Source: Pedomonas sp051304405 | GTDB lineage: Bacteria > Pseudomonadota > Alphaproteobacteria > Sphingomonadales > Sphingomonadaceae | Direction: 5' to 3' | Assembly (NCBI RefSeq): GCF_051304405.1 | Contig: NZ_JBPPGG010000001.1 | Location: 1,178,001-1,242,000, forward strand | DNA: 64,000 nucleotides | Part shown: piece after piece, positions 36,010 to 44,992 of the stretch | How the letters are laid out: every line of letters starts with the position of its first letter | Position numbering within the stretch: position 1 is the first letter of the stretch | The notes under the pieces: model-generated | What the model was told of the DNA's origin: nothing | What the model saw: the letters and a program-made list of their open reading frames with translations, nothing else | Databases searched by the model: none | Made by a program: the position numbers and the translations under genes

Positions 36010-36220
36010 CGTTTCCACCTTCCCCAAACGTTCAGGATTCAGATGTTACGAGAATGTACCAAAACAGGCTTTAAGACCAAGGTGTTTCTGCAATAGATGA
36101 ATTAATCTAAGTCGATTATATTCGGGATTCTCCGGAGTGAGCTCTTTAGTTCTCAACATTGGCCCGTAACAAAAAAGTCTGAAGCCGGACTGTGCCATCA
36201 AGCTATGGCCTCTTTTCCCC

Positions 36221-37261
36221 TCACTCCCCCCTCACCGTGGCAACTGCCGCTGACCGGCCACCCTTCCCCAGCAGTTCGTGGCTGCTGACGAGGAGGATGC
36301 CGGCGAGGACCATGAGGGCGCCGAGGATGAAGCCGGGCTCCAGCTTTTCGCCGAGGAGGACCACGCCGAAGACGACGCCGTAGAGCGGGGTCATGAAGGT
36401 GAGGACGCCGAGGCGCGAGGCCAGGTAGGTGCGCAGCAGTGCGAACCAGGCGAGGAAGCTGGCGAAGGAGACGATCAGGGTCTGGAAGGTGAGGCTCGTC
36501 AGCAGGGTGGGCGTCAGGGTCGCGTGGGTCCGGCCCATCAGCAGGGCCGCTGCCAGCAGGATCACGAACGCGCCGAGCAGCTGGTAGAGCAGGGTGACGG
36601 TGGCGGGCGCGCTGGCAAGGCGGGAGACGCGGATGCTGACGGTGGTCGCGCCGTAGGCCATGCCCGCCGCGAGGCCGAGCAGATCGCCAAACCACATCAG
36701 GCCCCCCGCGCCCTGTGCGCCGCCGCCGCTTCCGATGCCGCCGCCGCTGCCGCCACTGCCGCCGACGCCAGCGCCAGCGCCGACGCCAGCGCCGACGCTA
36801 ACGCCGCTGCCGGCGCCGCTGCCGTGCCCGGTGAAGGCGGTGACCACGCCGCCGAAGGCAAGGGCGATGCCGAGCCATTGCAGGGGCGTGAGGCGCTCCT
36901 CCGGGTAGACGAAGTGGAGGCCGAGCGCCGCGAAGATGGGCGCGGTGTAGAGGAAGATCACCATGTGCGAGGCGTTGGTGTGGCGCAGCCCCTCGCCGAC
37001 GAACAGGAACTCCAGCGCAAACAGCACGCCCACCACCAGCCCCGGCTTCCAGGTGCCGCCGCCGAGCGCCCAGGTTTCCCGGCGGCCGAGCACCACGAGG
37101 AACACCAGCGCGGCGGCAATGGCGGAGCGGAGCGCCACTTGCAGCACCGGGGCCATGTCCGGCGCGGCGGCCTTCATCGCCACCTGCTGCATGCCCCAGA
37201 TGGCGCAGAGCAGAACCATCAGCGCGGCGGCCTTGCCGTCGATTACCTTGCGTTCGTTCAT
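36221..37261 (-). CDS. EamA/DMT-family transporter with glycine-rich insertion
   Basis: A 346-residue inner-membrane protein of the drug/metabolite transporter superfamily, normally about 300 residues with ten membrane segments in two EamA halves. The first half covers residues 10-143 and the second 188-335. Between them residues 145-187 form an almost pure Gly/Ala/Ser/Val stretch, coded by imperfect GCC-GAC-GCC-AGC repeats at about 36701-36829. Such an insert in a loop should be a flexible tether, and its length may vary between strains. The start at 37261 (MNERKVIDGKAA) gives a proper N-terminus; upstream frame is shadow. The substrate is unknown. Confidence 0.9.
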   Translation of the reverse strand: MNERKVIDGKAAALMVLLCAIWGMQQVAMKAAAPDMAPVLQVALRSAIAAALVFLVVLGRRETWALGGGTWKPGLVVGVLFALEFLFVGEGLRHTNASHMVIFLYTAPIFAALGLHFVYPEERLTPLQWLGIALAFGGVVTAFTGHGSGAGSGVSVGAGVGAGAGVGGSGGSGGGIGSGGGAQGAGGLMWFGDLLGLAAGMAYGATTVSIRVSRLASAPATVTLLYQLLGAFVILLAAALLMGRTHATLTPTLLTSLTFQTLIVSFASFLAWFALLRTYLASRLGVLTFMTPLYGVVFGVVLLGEKLEPGFILGALMVLAGILLVSSHELLGKGGRSAAVATVRGE

Positions 37262-37409
37262 GGAGGGGGCTTTTCGCTGTCCTGACCGGGAACCCGAATG
37301 CGCCCTCCCCCTCGGGAGGCGGGAGACGCGCCGCCCCCTCATTAATTCATCCATTTCTCCAGCCAAGCGCGCATTTGCTTTTGCTTTTGCCTTGCGCGTG
37401 GCGTGCGGC

Positions 37410-38135
37410 TCAGTCCTCCAGGTAGAAGTCGATGGTCGTGACCACGCGCACCTTCTGGTAGGGGCTGGCGGTCTCCTGCCCGCCCTCGCCGTCGCGCGGC
37501 AGGATGGAGAAGTAGCCCTGGCTCGCCTGCTTGATGCCGCCCACCCGCGAGCCGCTGTCCTTGGCGAACTGCTCGGCCCCTGCGCGGGCGTCCTTGGTGG
37601 CGGCGGCGATCATCTCCGGCTTGATGCTGTTCAGCTTGGTGAAGCTGTAGACCACCGGCGTGCCGTCGCCTTCCAGCACCACGCCCCGGCGCACCAGCTC
37701 GCTCATGGCGGCGTGGGCCTTCTGCGCGGCCTCCACGTTCCGGGTGCGCAGCAGCAGCGTCTGGCGGATGTGGATGTTGTTGCGCCGCTCGGGCGCCACC
37801 CGGTCCGAATTGTCGTAATACTGGTTCACCGAGATGCCGGCGGTGGTGATCTCCTCCTCCGGGAAGCCGAAACCCTTGAGGAAGGCGCGGATGGTCTCGG
37901 TGTCCTTGTCGATCTTGCCCTGCACGGTCTCCAGCTGGTGGCCGTTGGCGGTGTAGGTGATGGTCCAGGTGGCGATGTCCGCCGTCACGTCGCGCTCGGC
38001 AAGACCGCGCACGGTGACGGACCGGTCGGCGCGTCGCGCGTTCTTGAAGCCGTCGCCGATGAAATAGCCACCCAGCCCCACGCCCACCGCCACAAGGGCG
38101 GCGGCGCCCAGAATGATGGCGTTGCGGTCCGTCAT
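37410..38135 (-). CDS. SIMPL domain-containing (DUF541) protein
   Basis: A 241-residue protein with one N-terminal membrane segment (IILGAAALVAVGVGLGGYFI) followed by a SIMPL/DUF541 domain. SVTVRGLAERDVTADIATW is the family's opening strand with the conserved Gly and Asp. It should be anchored in the inner membrane with the domain in the periplasm. The family has no agreed biochemical role; some members respond to oxidative stress. It is transcribed toward the EamA gene and is not obviously linked to it. Confidence 0.9.
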   Translation of the reverse strand: MTDRNAIILGAAALVAVGVGLGGYFIGDGFKNARRADRSVTVRGLAERDVTADIATWTITYTANGHQLETVQGKIDKDTETIRAFLKGFGFPEEEITTAGISVNQYYDNSDRVAPERRNNIHIRQTLLLRTRNVEAAQKAHAAMSELVRRGVVLEGDGTPVVYSFTKLNSIKPEMIAAATKDARAGAEQFAKDSGSRVGGIKQASQGYFSILPRDGEGGQETASPYQKVRVVTTIDFYLED

Positions 38136-38341
38136 GCATCTCTCCTGTTGTTATACTCTGTTTCGGCTTGGCCTTGCGGCGTTGGTGCCATTAAGACTTG
38201 GGTCAGCTTTCCGCCAGATGAACCGTTTCGGTTGTGCAAAAAAATCGTCCGGTTGCCGAAGGCTGGATTACATCGACGGTTTCCCCGGCCTGATTGCCGT
38301 GAGGCGCCGCGGGTTCCGTCACCAATCTGGAGTAATGAGAC

Positions 38342-38767
38342 ATGGGTCTGAAGTACCTTCATACCATGGTCCGCGTGTCGGACGTGGACGAATCCCTCCG
38401 GTTCTATTGCGACCTGCTCGGCCTCAGGGAAGTGCGGCGGATGGAGAACGAGGCCGGCCGCTTCACCCTCATCTACCTTGCCGCCCCCGGCGACGAGGAC
38501 GCCCAGGTGGAGCTGACCTGGAACTGGGACGAGAAGGGCTACACGGGCGGGCGCAACTTCGGCCACATCGCCTACGAGGTGGACAACATCTACGAGGCCT
38601 GCCAGCGCCTGATGGATGGCGGCGTCACCATCAACCGGCCGCCGCGCGACGGCTGGATGGCGTTCGTGCGCTCGCCGGACGGCATCTCGATCGAACTGCT
38701 CCAGAAGGGCGAGCGGCTGCCGCCCGCCGAGCCGTGGGCGTCCATGCCCAACACCGGCACCTGGTAA
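38342..38767 (+). CDS. gloA: Lactoylglutathione lyase (glyoxalase I)
   Basis: A 141-residue VOC-family enzyme that isomerises the hemithioacetal of methylglyoxal and glutathione to S-lactoylglutathione. The metal ligands can be placed as His in LHTMVRV (residue 6), Glu in QVELTWN, His in FGHIAYEV and Glu in SIELLQK. The start has GGAG nine bases upstream. The glyoxalase II gene follows on the same strand after about 225 bases, giving a two-step methylglyoxal detoxification pair. Confidence 0.94.
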   Translation: MGLKYLHTMVRVSDVDESLRFYCDLLGLREVRRMENEAGRFTLIYLAAPGDEDAQVELTWNWDEKGYTGGRNFGHIAYEVDNIYEACQRLMDGGVTINRPPRDGWMAFVRSPDGISIELLQKGERLPPAEPWASMPNTGTW

Positions 38768-38993
38768 CCGGGTCCGAAGGGAAGGCGGCGGGGGCGCGCG
38801 GCCGGTGCCCGCACTCCGCGCGCTTCCCGATTGTTGTTCCGCGTTCCGGCCCGGGGCGCATGACGCTCCGGGCAACAGGTTTTGATGAACCGGCCGCGCG
38901 CGGGATGACGGGTGCGGCCCTGTCTTCTAAACGGACATGGTGTCGGAGGGGTCTGCAACCCTGCGGCAAGCCTGCTTTCAGGGGAGATGTGTC

Positions 38994-39725
38994 ATGCCTG
39001 AGGTCGTGCAAATTCCGGTTCTGAGCGACAACTACGTCTATCTCATCGGCGACGACGACAGCGGGACCTGCGCCGTTGTCGACCCGGCGGAGGCGGAACC
39101 GGTGCTGGACGAGGCCCGGCAGCGCGGCTGGCGCATTACCCACATCCTCAACACCCACTGGCATGGCGATCACACCGGCGGCAACGTGGAGATCAAGGCC
39201 GCCACCGGTTGCACGATCATCGGCCCGCGCGCCGAAGAGGCGCGGATTCCCGGCATTGACCAGGCCGTCGGCGAGGGCGACCGGGTGACGCTGACGGGCG
39301 GGGCCACGGCGCAGGTGCTCGACGTGCCGGGCCACACGGCGGGGCACATCGCCTATCACTTCGCGGCGGATGGCCTGCTGTTCTGCGGCGATACCCTGTT
39401 CGCCATGGGCTGCGGGCGGCTGTTCGAGGGCACGCCCGCCCAGATGTTCGCCAGCCTCGCCAGGCTGAAGGCGCTGCCGGACGACACGCAGGTCTACTGC
39501 GCACACGAATACACCGAGAGCAACGGCCGCTTTGCCCTCACCGTGGAGCCGGGCAACGCCGCGCTTGCCGCCCGCATGGAGGAGGTGCGCGCCCGCCGGG
39601 CGAAGGGCGAGCCCACCGTGCCGTTCCCCCTCGGGCTGGACAAGCAGACCAACCCCTTCCTCACCGCCGCGACCGTCGAGGCGTTCGCCGAGCGCCGGGC
39701 CGGAAAGGACGTGTTCCGGGGCTGA
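38994..39725 (+). CDS. gloB: Hydroxyacylglutathione hydrolase (glyoxalase II)
   Basis: A 243-residue metallo-beta-lactamase-fold hydrolase that splits S-lactoylglutathione into D-lactate and glutathione. The metal motif THWHGDHTGGN, GHTAGHIAYH and LLFCGDTLF are all present, along with YCAHEYTESN and the C-terminal helical domain. The start at 38994 has GGGGAG just upstream. The stop is followed by a GC-rich hairpin (GAGGGGC-GA-GCCCCTC, 39774-39789). Confidence 0.96.
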   Translation: MPEVVQIPVLSDNYVYLIGDDDSGTCAVVDPAEAEPVLDEARQRGWRITHILNTHWHGDHTGGNVEIKAATGCTIIGPRAEEARIPGIDQAVGEGDRVTLTGGATAQVLDVPGHTAGHIAYHFAADGLLFCGDTLFAMGCGRLFEGTPAQMFASLARLKALPDDTQVYCAHEYTESNGRFALTVEPGNAALAARMEEVRARRAKGEPTVPFPLGLDKQTNPFLTAATVEAFAERRAGKDVFRG

Positions 39726-39807
39726 GGCCTGCCGGAGAGGCCGGGGGCGGCCCGCTCGAACGAACGGGAGCGCGAGGGGCGAGCCCCTCCGCATCCGTCC
39801 TTTCCCT

Positions 39808-40692
39808 CTATTTCGCTGACTGTTTTGCCCGCTGTTTCGCCGGCGCGGCGGGGGCGTCGGCCTCGGGCGGGGCCTGATCCAGGTTGGTGCGGGCGAGGGC
39901 GGCGGCGTCTGAGCCCGGGGCCAGTTTGAGGATGGTCTGCCAGTCGGCGCGGGCGGCGGCGATGTCCCCGGCCATTGCGGCGAGGGTTGCCCGTTCCAGC
40001 AGCACGTCGGGTTCGCTCGGGGCCAGTCTTGCGGCCTTTTCCGCGTCGCTGCGGGCGCCGGTCAGGTCGCCGAGCTGGCGCCGGGCGGCGGCGCGCAGCA
40101 GCCAGGCATCGACGGAGTCGGGCAGGTCGCCGACGGCCTTGTCGAGGTCGGCTTTCGCCAGCTTGAAGTCCTTGAGGCCGGCGAGCGCCCGGGCGCGGTC
40201 GATGAGCAGATTGCCGCGCTGCGGGCCGGGGGTCCCGCTGACGAAGCCGAGGGCGCGGCTGAAGTGCTGGTAGGCGCTGGCGGGATCGTCCGCCACGAGG
40301 GCGGCGTTGCCGGCCTGTCCGTAAAGGGCGGCGATGGTGCCGGGCGTGGCGCGGATCGGCCCGCCGAGGAGCTGGCTCTTGCCGCTTTCGAGGTCGGCGG
40401 CGGCCTGGGCGAAGGCGACGGCGGCGTTGCGGGCCTTGCCCGCGTTGAACAGCGCCAGCCCCAGGCAATGTTTGGCCGGGATGCCGCCGCCGGTGTCGCG
40501 CCAGCGGGTGGCGAGCGTCACCGCCTCCTCCGGGTTCTGCTCGGCGCGGGTGACGCACTCCTGGTAGTGCCGCTCCGCGCCCTCCTGAACGGGGGCGGCG
40601 TCAGCGCTGGAGTCAGCGCTGGTGGCGGCGTGTGCGGCGGCGCAGGCCAGAAGCGCGGCGAGGGCGGTCAGGCGGAAGGCGGATGTCAGCAT
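39808..40692 (-). CDS. Exported TPR-repeat protein
   Basis: A 294-residue protein with a cleavable signal peptide (MLTSAFRLTALAALLACAAAHA). The body is helical with tetratricopeptide-like units, such as AFAQAAADLESGK, AYQHFSRALGF, AKADLDKAVGDL and ARSDAEKAARLAP. Such proteins are periplasmic scaffolds, but nothing points to a partner. The C-terminus is Ala/Pro/Lys-rich. The start overlaps the end of the upstream hydrolase gene by seven bases. Confidence 0.87.
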   Translation of the reverse strand: MLTSAFRLTALAALLACAAAHAATSADSSADAAPVQEGAERHYQECVTRAEQNPEEAVTLATRWRDTGGGIPAKHCLGLALFNAGKARNAAVAFAQAAADLESGKSQLLGGPIRATPGTIAALYGQAGNAALVADDPASAYQHFSRALGFVSGTPGPQRGNLLIDRARALAGLKDFKLAKADLDKAVGDLPDSVDAWLLRAAARRQLGDLTGARSDAEKAARLAPSEPDVLLERATLAAMAGDIAAARADWQTILKLAPGSDAAALARTNLDQAPPEADAPAAPAKQRAKQSAK

Positions 40693-41474
40693 GGCGGGAG
40701 ACTAGCAGCTTGCGCGGTCATCGTCGCCGTCAGTTCGCCGACAACCGCGCACAGCAGGTCCAGATCCGCGGGGCGGGAGAGGCGGTGGTCGCCGTCCTTC
40801 ACCAGATGCAGGCGCACGTCGGGCGTGGTCAGCTTCTCGGCGATCTTGAGGGCAAGCTCCCACGGCACGTCCGGGTCCTGCTGGCCGTGGAGCAGGCGCA
40901 CCGGGCCGTCGAACGGGATGGGGCCCGTCAGCAGGCGGTTGGCCGCGCCGTCGTCGATGAGCGCCTTGGTGTAGATGTAGGGGTCCGGCCCGTACTCGGA
41001 GGGGATGGCCACCTGCCCGTCCCGCTCCAGCGCGTCCCGTTGCGCGGGGCTGAGGCTGGCGAAGGTGCCCCAGTCGGTGAAGTCGGGCGCGGCGGCGAGA
41101 AGGACGAGGCCCTTCACCCGCTCCGGGCGGGCCCGCGCCAGCAGCAGCGCCAGCCAGCCGCCCATGCTGGAGCCCACCAGCAGCAGCGGGCCCCGGGTGC
41201 GGGCGTCGATCATGGCCAGCGCGTCGTCGCGCCAGCGGGAGATGGTGCCGTCGGTGAACGCGCCGTCGGACTTGCCGTGGCCGGAGCAGTCGAACCGCAG
41301 GAAGGCCTGTCCGCGCGCGCGGCAATGGGCTTCCAGCGCCAGCGCCTTGCCGCCTTCCATGTCGGACATGAGGCCGTGCAGGAAGACCACGGTCGGCCCT
41401 TCGCCGGGCAGGGACGCGTAGGCGAGGCGGACGCCGTCGCCGCGATCGAGGTATCCATACGGGCTGTCGGTCAT
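40686..41474 (-). CDS. Alpha/beta hydrolase
   Basis: A 262-residue serine hydrolase of the alpha/beta fold. The nucleophile elbow is GSSMGGW, the oxyanion region VVFLHGLMSDMEG, and the catalytic His lies in DGDHRLSRP near the C-terminus. FDCSGHGKSDG is the usual second-strand loop. It resembles the BD-FAE/palmitoyl-protein thioesterase-like group (ABHD10 type). The substrate is unknown. It is transcribed with the TPR gene, which it overlaps. The start at 41474 (MTDSPYGYLDRGDGVRLAY) is chosen over a longer frame that adds Cys-rich shadow sequence. Confidence 0.9.
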   Translation of the reverse strand: MTDSPYGYLDRGDGVRLAYASLPGEGPTVVFLHGLMSDMEGGKALALEAHCRARGQAFLRFDCSGHGKSDGAFTDGTISRWRDDALAMIDARTRGPLLLVGSSMGGWLALLLARARPERVKGLVLLAAAPDFTDWGTFASLSPAQRDALERDGQVAIPSEYGPDPYIYTKALIDDGAANRLLTGPIPFDGPVRLLHGQQDPDVPWELALKIAEKLTTPDVRLHLVKDGDHRLSRPADLDLLCAVVGELTATMTAQAASLPPC

Positions 41475-41726
41475 GCGGGGCTCCCAGCTTGCTGTTCCGA
41501 TGGTTCTGGCCCCGGGACTTAGACCATTGATCCGGCAGCGGGAACAGGAATTGCCTTGCGGAAAATCGCGCGGCCGAAACATTTGGCCGCACGGCAAGGG
41601 GCATTCCACGAAATATAAAAACACGACCGTTGCCCGACCGTTGCCATTTTGCCACCCTATCGACCGGCCTCACGAGTCGTCCCGGTTTCGCCTTTCCCGG
41701 GGTGCGTTCTGTAAAAAGGGTAGGGT

Positions 41727-42758
41727 ATGCTTTCACTGACTTCTCGGTTCCCGGCAACGGTTGCCGGACTGGCGGCCGCCAGCCACCTCTGCGCTGCGGC
41801 GGCGCAGGCCAGCGCCGCCCTGCCGGCGGGCTTGCCGGAGACGTCCGGCGCGGCCGGGACTCCGGCTGCCGAAACCCCGGCTGCCGAGGCCCCCGCTGCC
41901 GAATCCGGGCCGGCGGGTCCCGCTGCCCTGCCCCCGGCGGTGGAGGCGATGCTGCGCCATGCGGGCGCGGCGGGCGATGTGGCCAATCTGGACAGCGTGG
42001 CCGCCGTCGCCAAGAGCACCTTCCCGGAAAGCGCCGGCCAGATCGACGCGCTGGTGGCCGAACTGAAGGGCGCGCTTGAGGCGGAACGCCGCACCGAGCT
42101 GGCCGAGCAGACCCTGCTTGAAGGCTGGACCGGTTCGATCGAGGCGGGCCTCAGCAAGACCACCGGCAACAGCAACGAGACCGGCACCCTGTTTCAGGTG
42201 GACACCCAGCGCGAGGGGCTGACCACGCGCCACCGCGTCAACGCCATGCTGGACCGGCAGAAAAGCGACGGCACGCTGACCCGCAACCGGTCGCTCGCCA
42301 ACTACCAGCTCAACCGCAAGTTCAGCGATACCCTCTCGCTCTACGGCCTTGCCGGATGGGAGCGCGACCGCTTCGCCGGATACCGCAATCGATTCACCGA
42401 GTCGTTCGGTATCGGCTTCCAGCTGCTCCGGCGCGAGACCATGAGCCTGACGCTGGATGCGGGCCCGGCATTCCGGCAGGTGCGGTTCATCGACGGCACG
42501 TCGGAGAGCGCCATCGCGGCGCGCGGCTCGCTGTCCTACCGCTGGGACATCCTGCCGACGCTGGTGTTCCGCCAGGACGCCACGGCGATCATGGACGAGA
42601 GCAACACCTTCACCTCCAACACCTCGCTGACCACCAAACTGATTGGCGCGCTTTCGGCCCGCCTGTCCTATAATGTGGTTCACGAAAGCGATCCGCTGGA
42701 CGACAGCCTGAAGAAAACCGACACGGCCATGCGCGTCTCGGTGGTCTACAGCTACTGA
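41727..42758 (+). CDS. DUF481 (YdiY-like) outer-membrane beta-barrel protein
   Basis: A 343-residue protein with a signal peptide, an Ala/Pro/Glu-rich linker (residues 30-65, repeats of AAETP/AAEAP), a helical stretch, and a C-terminal beta-barrel from about residue 130. Alternating strands (GSIEAGLSKTTGNSNETGT, LANYQLNRKF) and the terminal aromatic residue in VVYSY fit the DUF481 family of outer-membrane proteins, whose role is poorly known and sometimes linked to salt or acid stress. It is divergent from the hydrolase gene; the 250 bases between contain an 11-base tandem GACCGTTGCCC/GACCGTTGCCA at about 41627-41648. Confidence 0.88.
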   Translation: MLSLTSRFPATVAGLAAASHLCAAAAQASAALPAGLPETSGAAGTPAAETPAAEAPAAESGPAGPAALPPAVEAMLRHAGAAGDVANLDSVAAVAKSTFPESAGQIDALVAELKGALEAERRTELAEQTLLEGWTGSIEAGLSKTTGNSNETGTLFQVDTQREGLTTRHRVNAMLDRQKSDGTLTRNRSLANYQLNRKFSDTLSLYGLAGWERDRFAGYRNRFTESFGIGFQLLRRETMSLTLDAGPAFRQVRFIDGTSESAIAARGSLSYRWDILPTLVFRQDATAIMDESNTFTSNTSLTTKLIGALSARLSYNVVHESDPLDDSLKKTDTAMRVSVVYSY

Positions 42759-42867
42759 CGCCTGCGAGCCGGTGCGTCCTCCGGGGCGACACCGCATCGC
42801 TTGACTTGGCCGCATGGGTGAATAGGGTCTGCCCGCCTTCCAGACCTGACGGAAAACCGAGACACCA

Positions 42868-44859
42868 ATGACCGACGCATCCCTCCGCATTACCCTCCCC
42901 GACGGCTCCGTGCGTGAAATGGCGCGGGGGACGACTCCGGCGGATGTGGCCGCGTCCATCGGCGCAGGTCTGGCCAAGGCGGCGCTGGCGGCGCGCGTCA
43001 ACGGCGCGCTGTGGGATCTCAACCGCCCGCTCGAGGGCGATGCCCAGCTCTCGCTCATCACCGCGAAGGACACCGAGGAAGCGCTCGATATCGTGCGCCA
43101 CGACTTCGCCCACGTGCTGGCCGAGGCGGTGCAGGAGCTGTTCCCCGGCACGCAGGTGACCATCGGCCCGGCGATCGAGGACGGCTTCTATTACGACTTC
43201 GCCCCCGCCAATCGCGGCCCGTTCACCGAGGACGACCTGCCGGTGATCGAGGAGAAGATGCGCGAGATCATCGCCCGCAACGAGCCCATCACCCGCGAGG
43301 TGTGGGACCGGGACGAGGCGATCCGCCACTTCAACGAGATCGGCGAGACCTACAAGGCGCAGATCATCGACGACATCATCGCGCCGGGCGAGCCGATCAC
43401 GGTCTATCGCCAGGGCAACTGGAAGGACCTGTGCCGGGGCCCGCACCTGCCCTCCACCGGCAAGCTGAACCCGGAGGCCTTCAAGCTCACCAAGGTGGCG
43501 GGCGCCTACTGGCGCGGCGACCACCGCAACGCCATGCTGAGCCGCATCTACGGCACCGCCTGGCTCACCAAGAAGGATCTGGACGCCTACCTCACCCGCA
43601 TCGAGGAGGCGGAAAAGCGCGACCACCGCAAGCTGGGCCGCGAGATGGACCTGTTCCACCTTCAGGAGGAGGCCCACGGCTCGGTGTTCTGGCACCCCAA
43701 CGGCTGGGTGCTGTGGCAGGCGCTGGAGCAGTACATGCGCCGCCGCCTCATCAAGGCGGGCTATGTGGAGGTGCGCACGCCGCAGCTCTATCACAACAAG
43801 TTCTGGAAGACCTCGGGCCACTGGGACAAGTTCCGCGCGGGCATGTTCCTGGTGCCCGACGAGATCCCCAACATCGACACGGACGAGCCCAGGCTGGGCG
43901 AGCACCCGGACTTCCTGGCGCTGAAGCCGATGAACTGCCCGGGCCACATCCAGATCTTCGACCAGGGCATCAAGTCGTACCGCGATCTGCCGATCCGCAT
44001 GACCGAGTTCGGCTGCTGCCACCGCAACGAGCCGCACGGCGCGCTGCACGGCCTGATGCGCGTGCGCCAGTTCACGCAGGACGACGCCCACATCTTCTGC
44101 CGTGACGACCAGTTCATCGACGAGACCATCGCCTTCTGCGAACTGCTGAAGACGGTCTACGCCGATCTCGGCTTCCCCGAGTTCAAGGTGCATCTGGCCA
44201 CCCGCCCCGAGCTGCGCGCCGGCTCGGACGAGGTGTGGGACCGCGCCGAGAAAGGCCTGGAAGAAGCGGTGAAGGCGGCGGGCTACGAATACCAGGTGTT
44301 CCCGGGCGAGGGCGCGTTCTACGGCCCCAAGCTGGAATTCCACCTGCGCGACGCCATCGGCCGCACCTGGCAGTGCGGCACCATCCAGCTGGACTTCGTG
44401 CTGCCGGAGCGGTTCGACATCTCCTACGTGGCGGAAGACGGCTCGCGCCAGCGGCCGGTCATGCTGCACCGCGCGATCCTCGGCTCGCTGGAGCGCTTCA
44501 TCGCCATCCTGATCGAGAACTACGCGGGCAAGTTCCCGCTGTGGCTGGCCCCGCGTCAGGCGGTGGTGGCGACCATCGTGTCGGACGCCAACGACTACGC
44601 CCTCGAGGTCACCAACGCGCTGAAGGCGGCGGGCGTGCGCGCCGAGGCGGATATCCGCAACGAGAAGATCAACTACAAGGTGCGCGAGCACTCGCTGGGC
44701 AAGGTGCCGTACCTGCTGGTGGTCGGCAAGCGCGAGGCGGAAGAGCGCACCGTCGCGGTGCGCCGTCTGGGCTCGGACGAGAAGCAGCAGGTGGTCAGCC
44801 TCGACGAGATCATCCAGCGCCTGCGCGACGAAGGCACGCCGCCCGATCTGCGCGGGTGA
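42868..44859 (+). CDS. thrS: Threonine--tRNA ligase
   Basis: A 663-residue class II synthetase. The N-terminal TGS domain (residues 1-60) and the alanyl-editing-like SAD domain (DYAPANR to LPSTGK region) precede the catalytic core. Zinc ligands can be placed at Cys in MNCPGH and His in the later core; ALHGLMRVRQFTQDDAHIF is motif 2. The anticodon-binding domain starts near LAPRQAVVATI. It follows the DUF481 gene after a 109-base leader and ends with a terminator, as in other alphaproteobacteria where infC lies nearby. Confidence 0.97.
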   Translation: MTDASLRITLPDGSVREMARGTTPADVAASIGAGLAKAALAARVNGALWDLNRPLEGDAQLSLITAKDTEEALDIVRHDFAHVLAEAVQELFPGTQVTIGPAIEDGFYYDFAPANRGPFTEDDLPVIEEKMREIIARNEPITREVWDRDEAIRHFNEIGETYKAQIIDDIIAPGEPITVYRQGNWKDLCRGPHLPSTGKLNPEAFKLTKVAGAYWRGDHRNAMLSRIYGTAWLTKKDLDAYLTRIEEAEKRDHRKLGREMDLFHLQEEAHGSVFWHPNGWVLWQALEQYMRRRLIKAGYVEVRTPQLYHNKFWKTSGHWDKFRAGMFLVPDEIPNIDTDEPRLGEHPDFLALKPMNCPGHIQIFDQGIKSYRDLPIRMTEFGCCHRNEPHGALHGLMRVRQFTQDDAHIFCRDDQFIDETIAFCELLKTVYADLGFPEFKVHLATRPELRAGSDEVWDRAEKGLEEAVKAAGYEYQVFPGEGAFYGPKLEFHLRDAIGRTWQCGTIQLDFVLPERFDISYVAEDGSRQRPVMLHRAILGSLERFIAILIENYAGKFPLWLAPRQAVVATIVSDANDYALEVTNALKAAGVRAEADIRNEKINYKVREHSLGKVPYLLVVGKREAEERTVAVRRLGSDEKQQVVSLDEIIQRLRDEGTPPDLRG

Positions 44860-44891
44860 GCGGGGCGTCCTCCCGGCGGAGAGAACACGCG

Positions 44892-44923
44892 AAAGGCGGC
44901 CTTCGGGCCGCCTTTTCCGTTTT
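44892..44923 (+). terminator. Rho-independent terminator of thrS
   Basis: AAAGGCGGCC-TTCG-GGCCGCCTTT with a stable tetraloop, followed by TCCGTTTT, 32 bases past the stop. Confidence 0.93.
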
Positions 44924-44992
44924 GGGCACGTCCGTTTTCGGAACCGGCGGGACCGCGCGGCCGTTCGCTGGAGACGGGTGAGGAGGTGCGTG

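Larger units (their letters stand above)
34192..36190. other. AT-rich genomic island of about 2 kb
   Basis: Base composition changes abruptly from strongly GC-rich to clearly AT-rich (about one third G+C by eye) just after the acyl-CoA ligase stop, and back just before the EamA transporter stop. It contains one gene with AT-rich codon use. No integrase, transposase or tRNA is visible. The flanking genes converge on it and their ends carry near-identical G-rich strings in opposite orientation: GGTGAGGGGGACTGAG at 34176-34191, and GGTGAGGGGGGAGTGAG on the minus strand at 36236-36220. Confidence 0.93.
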
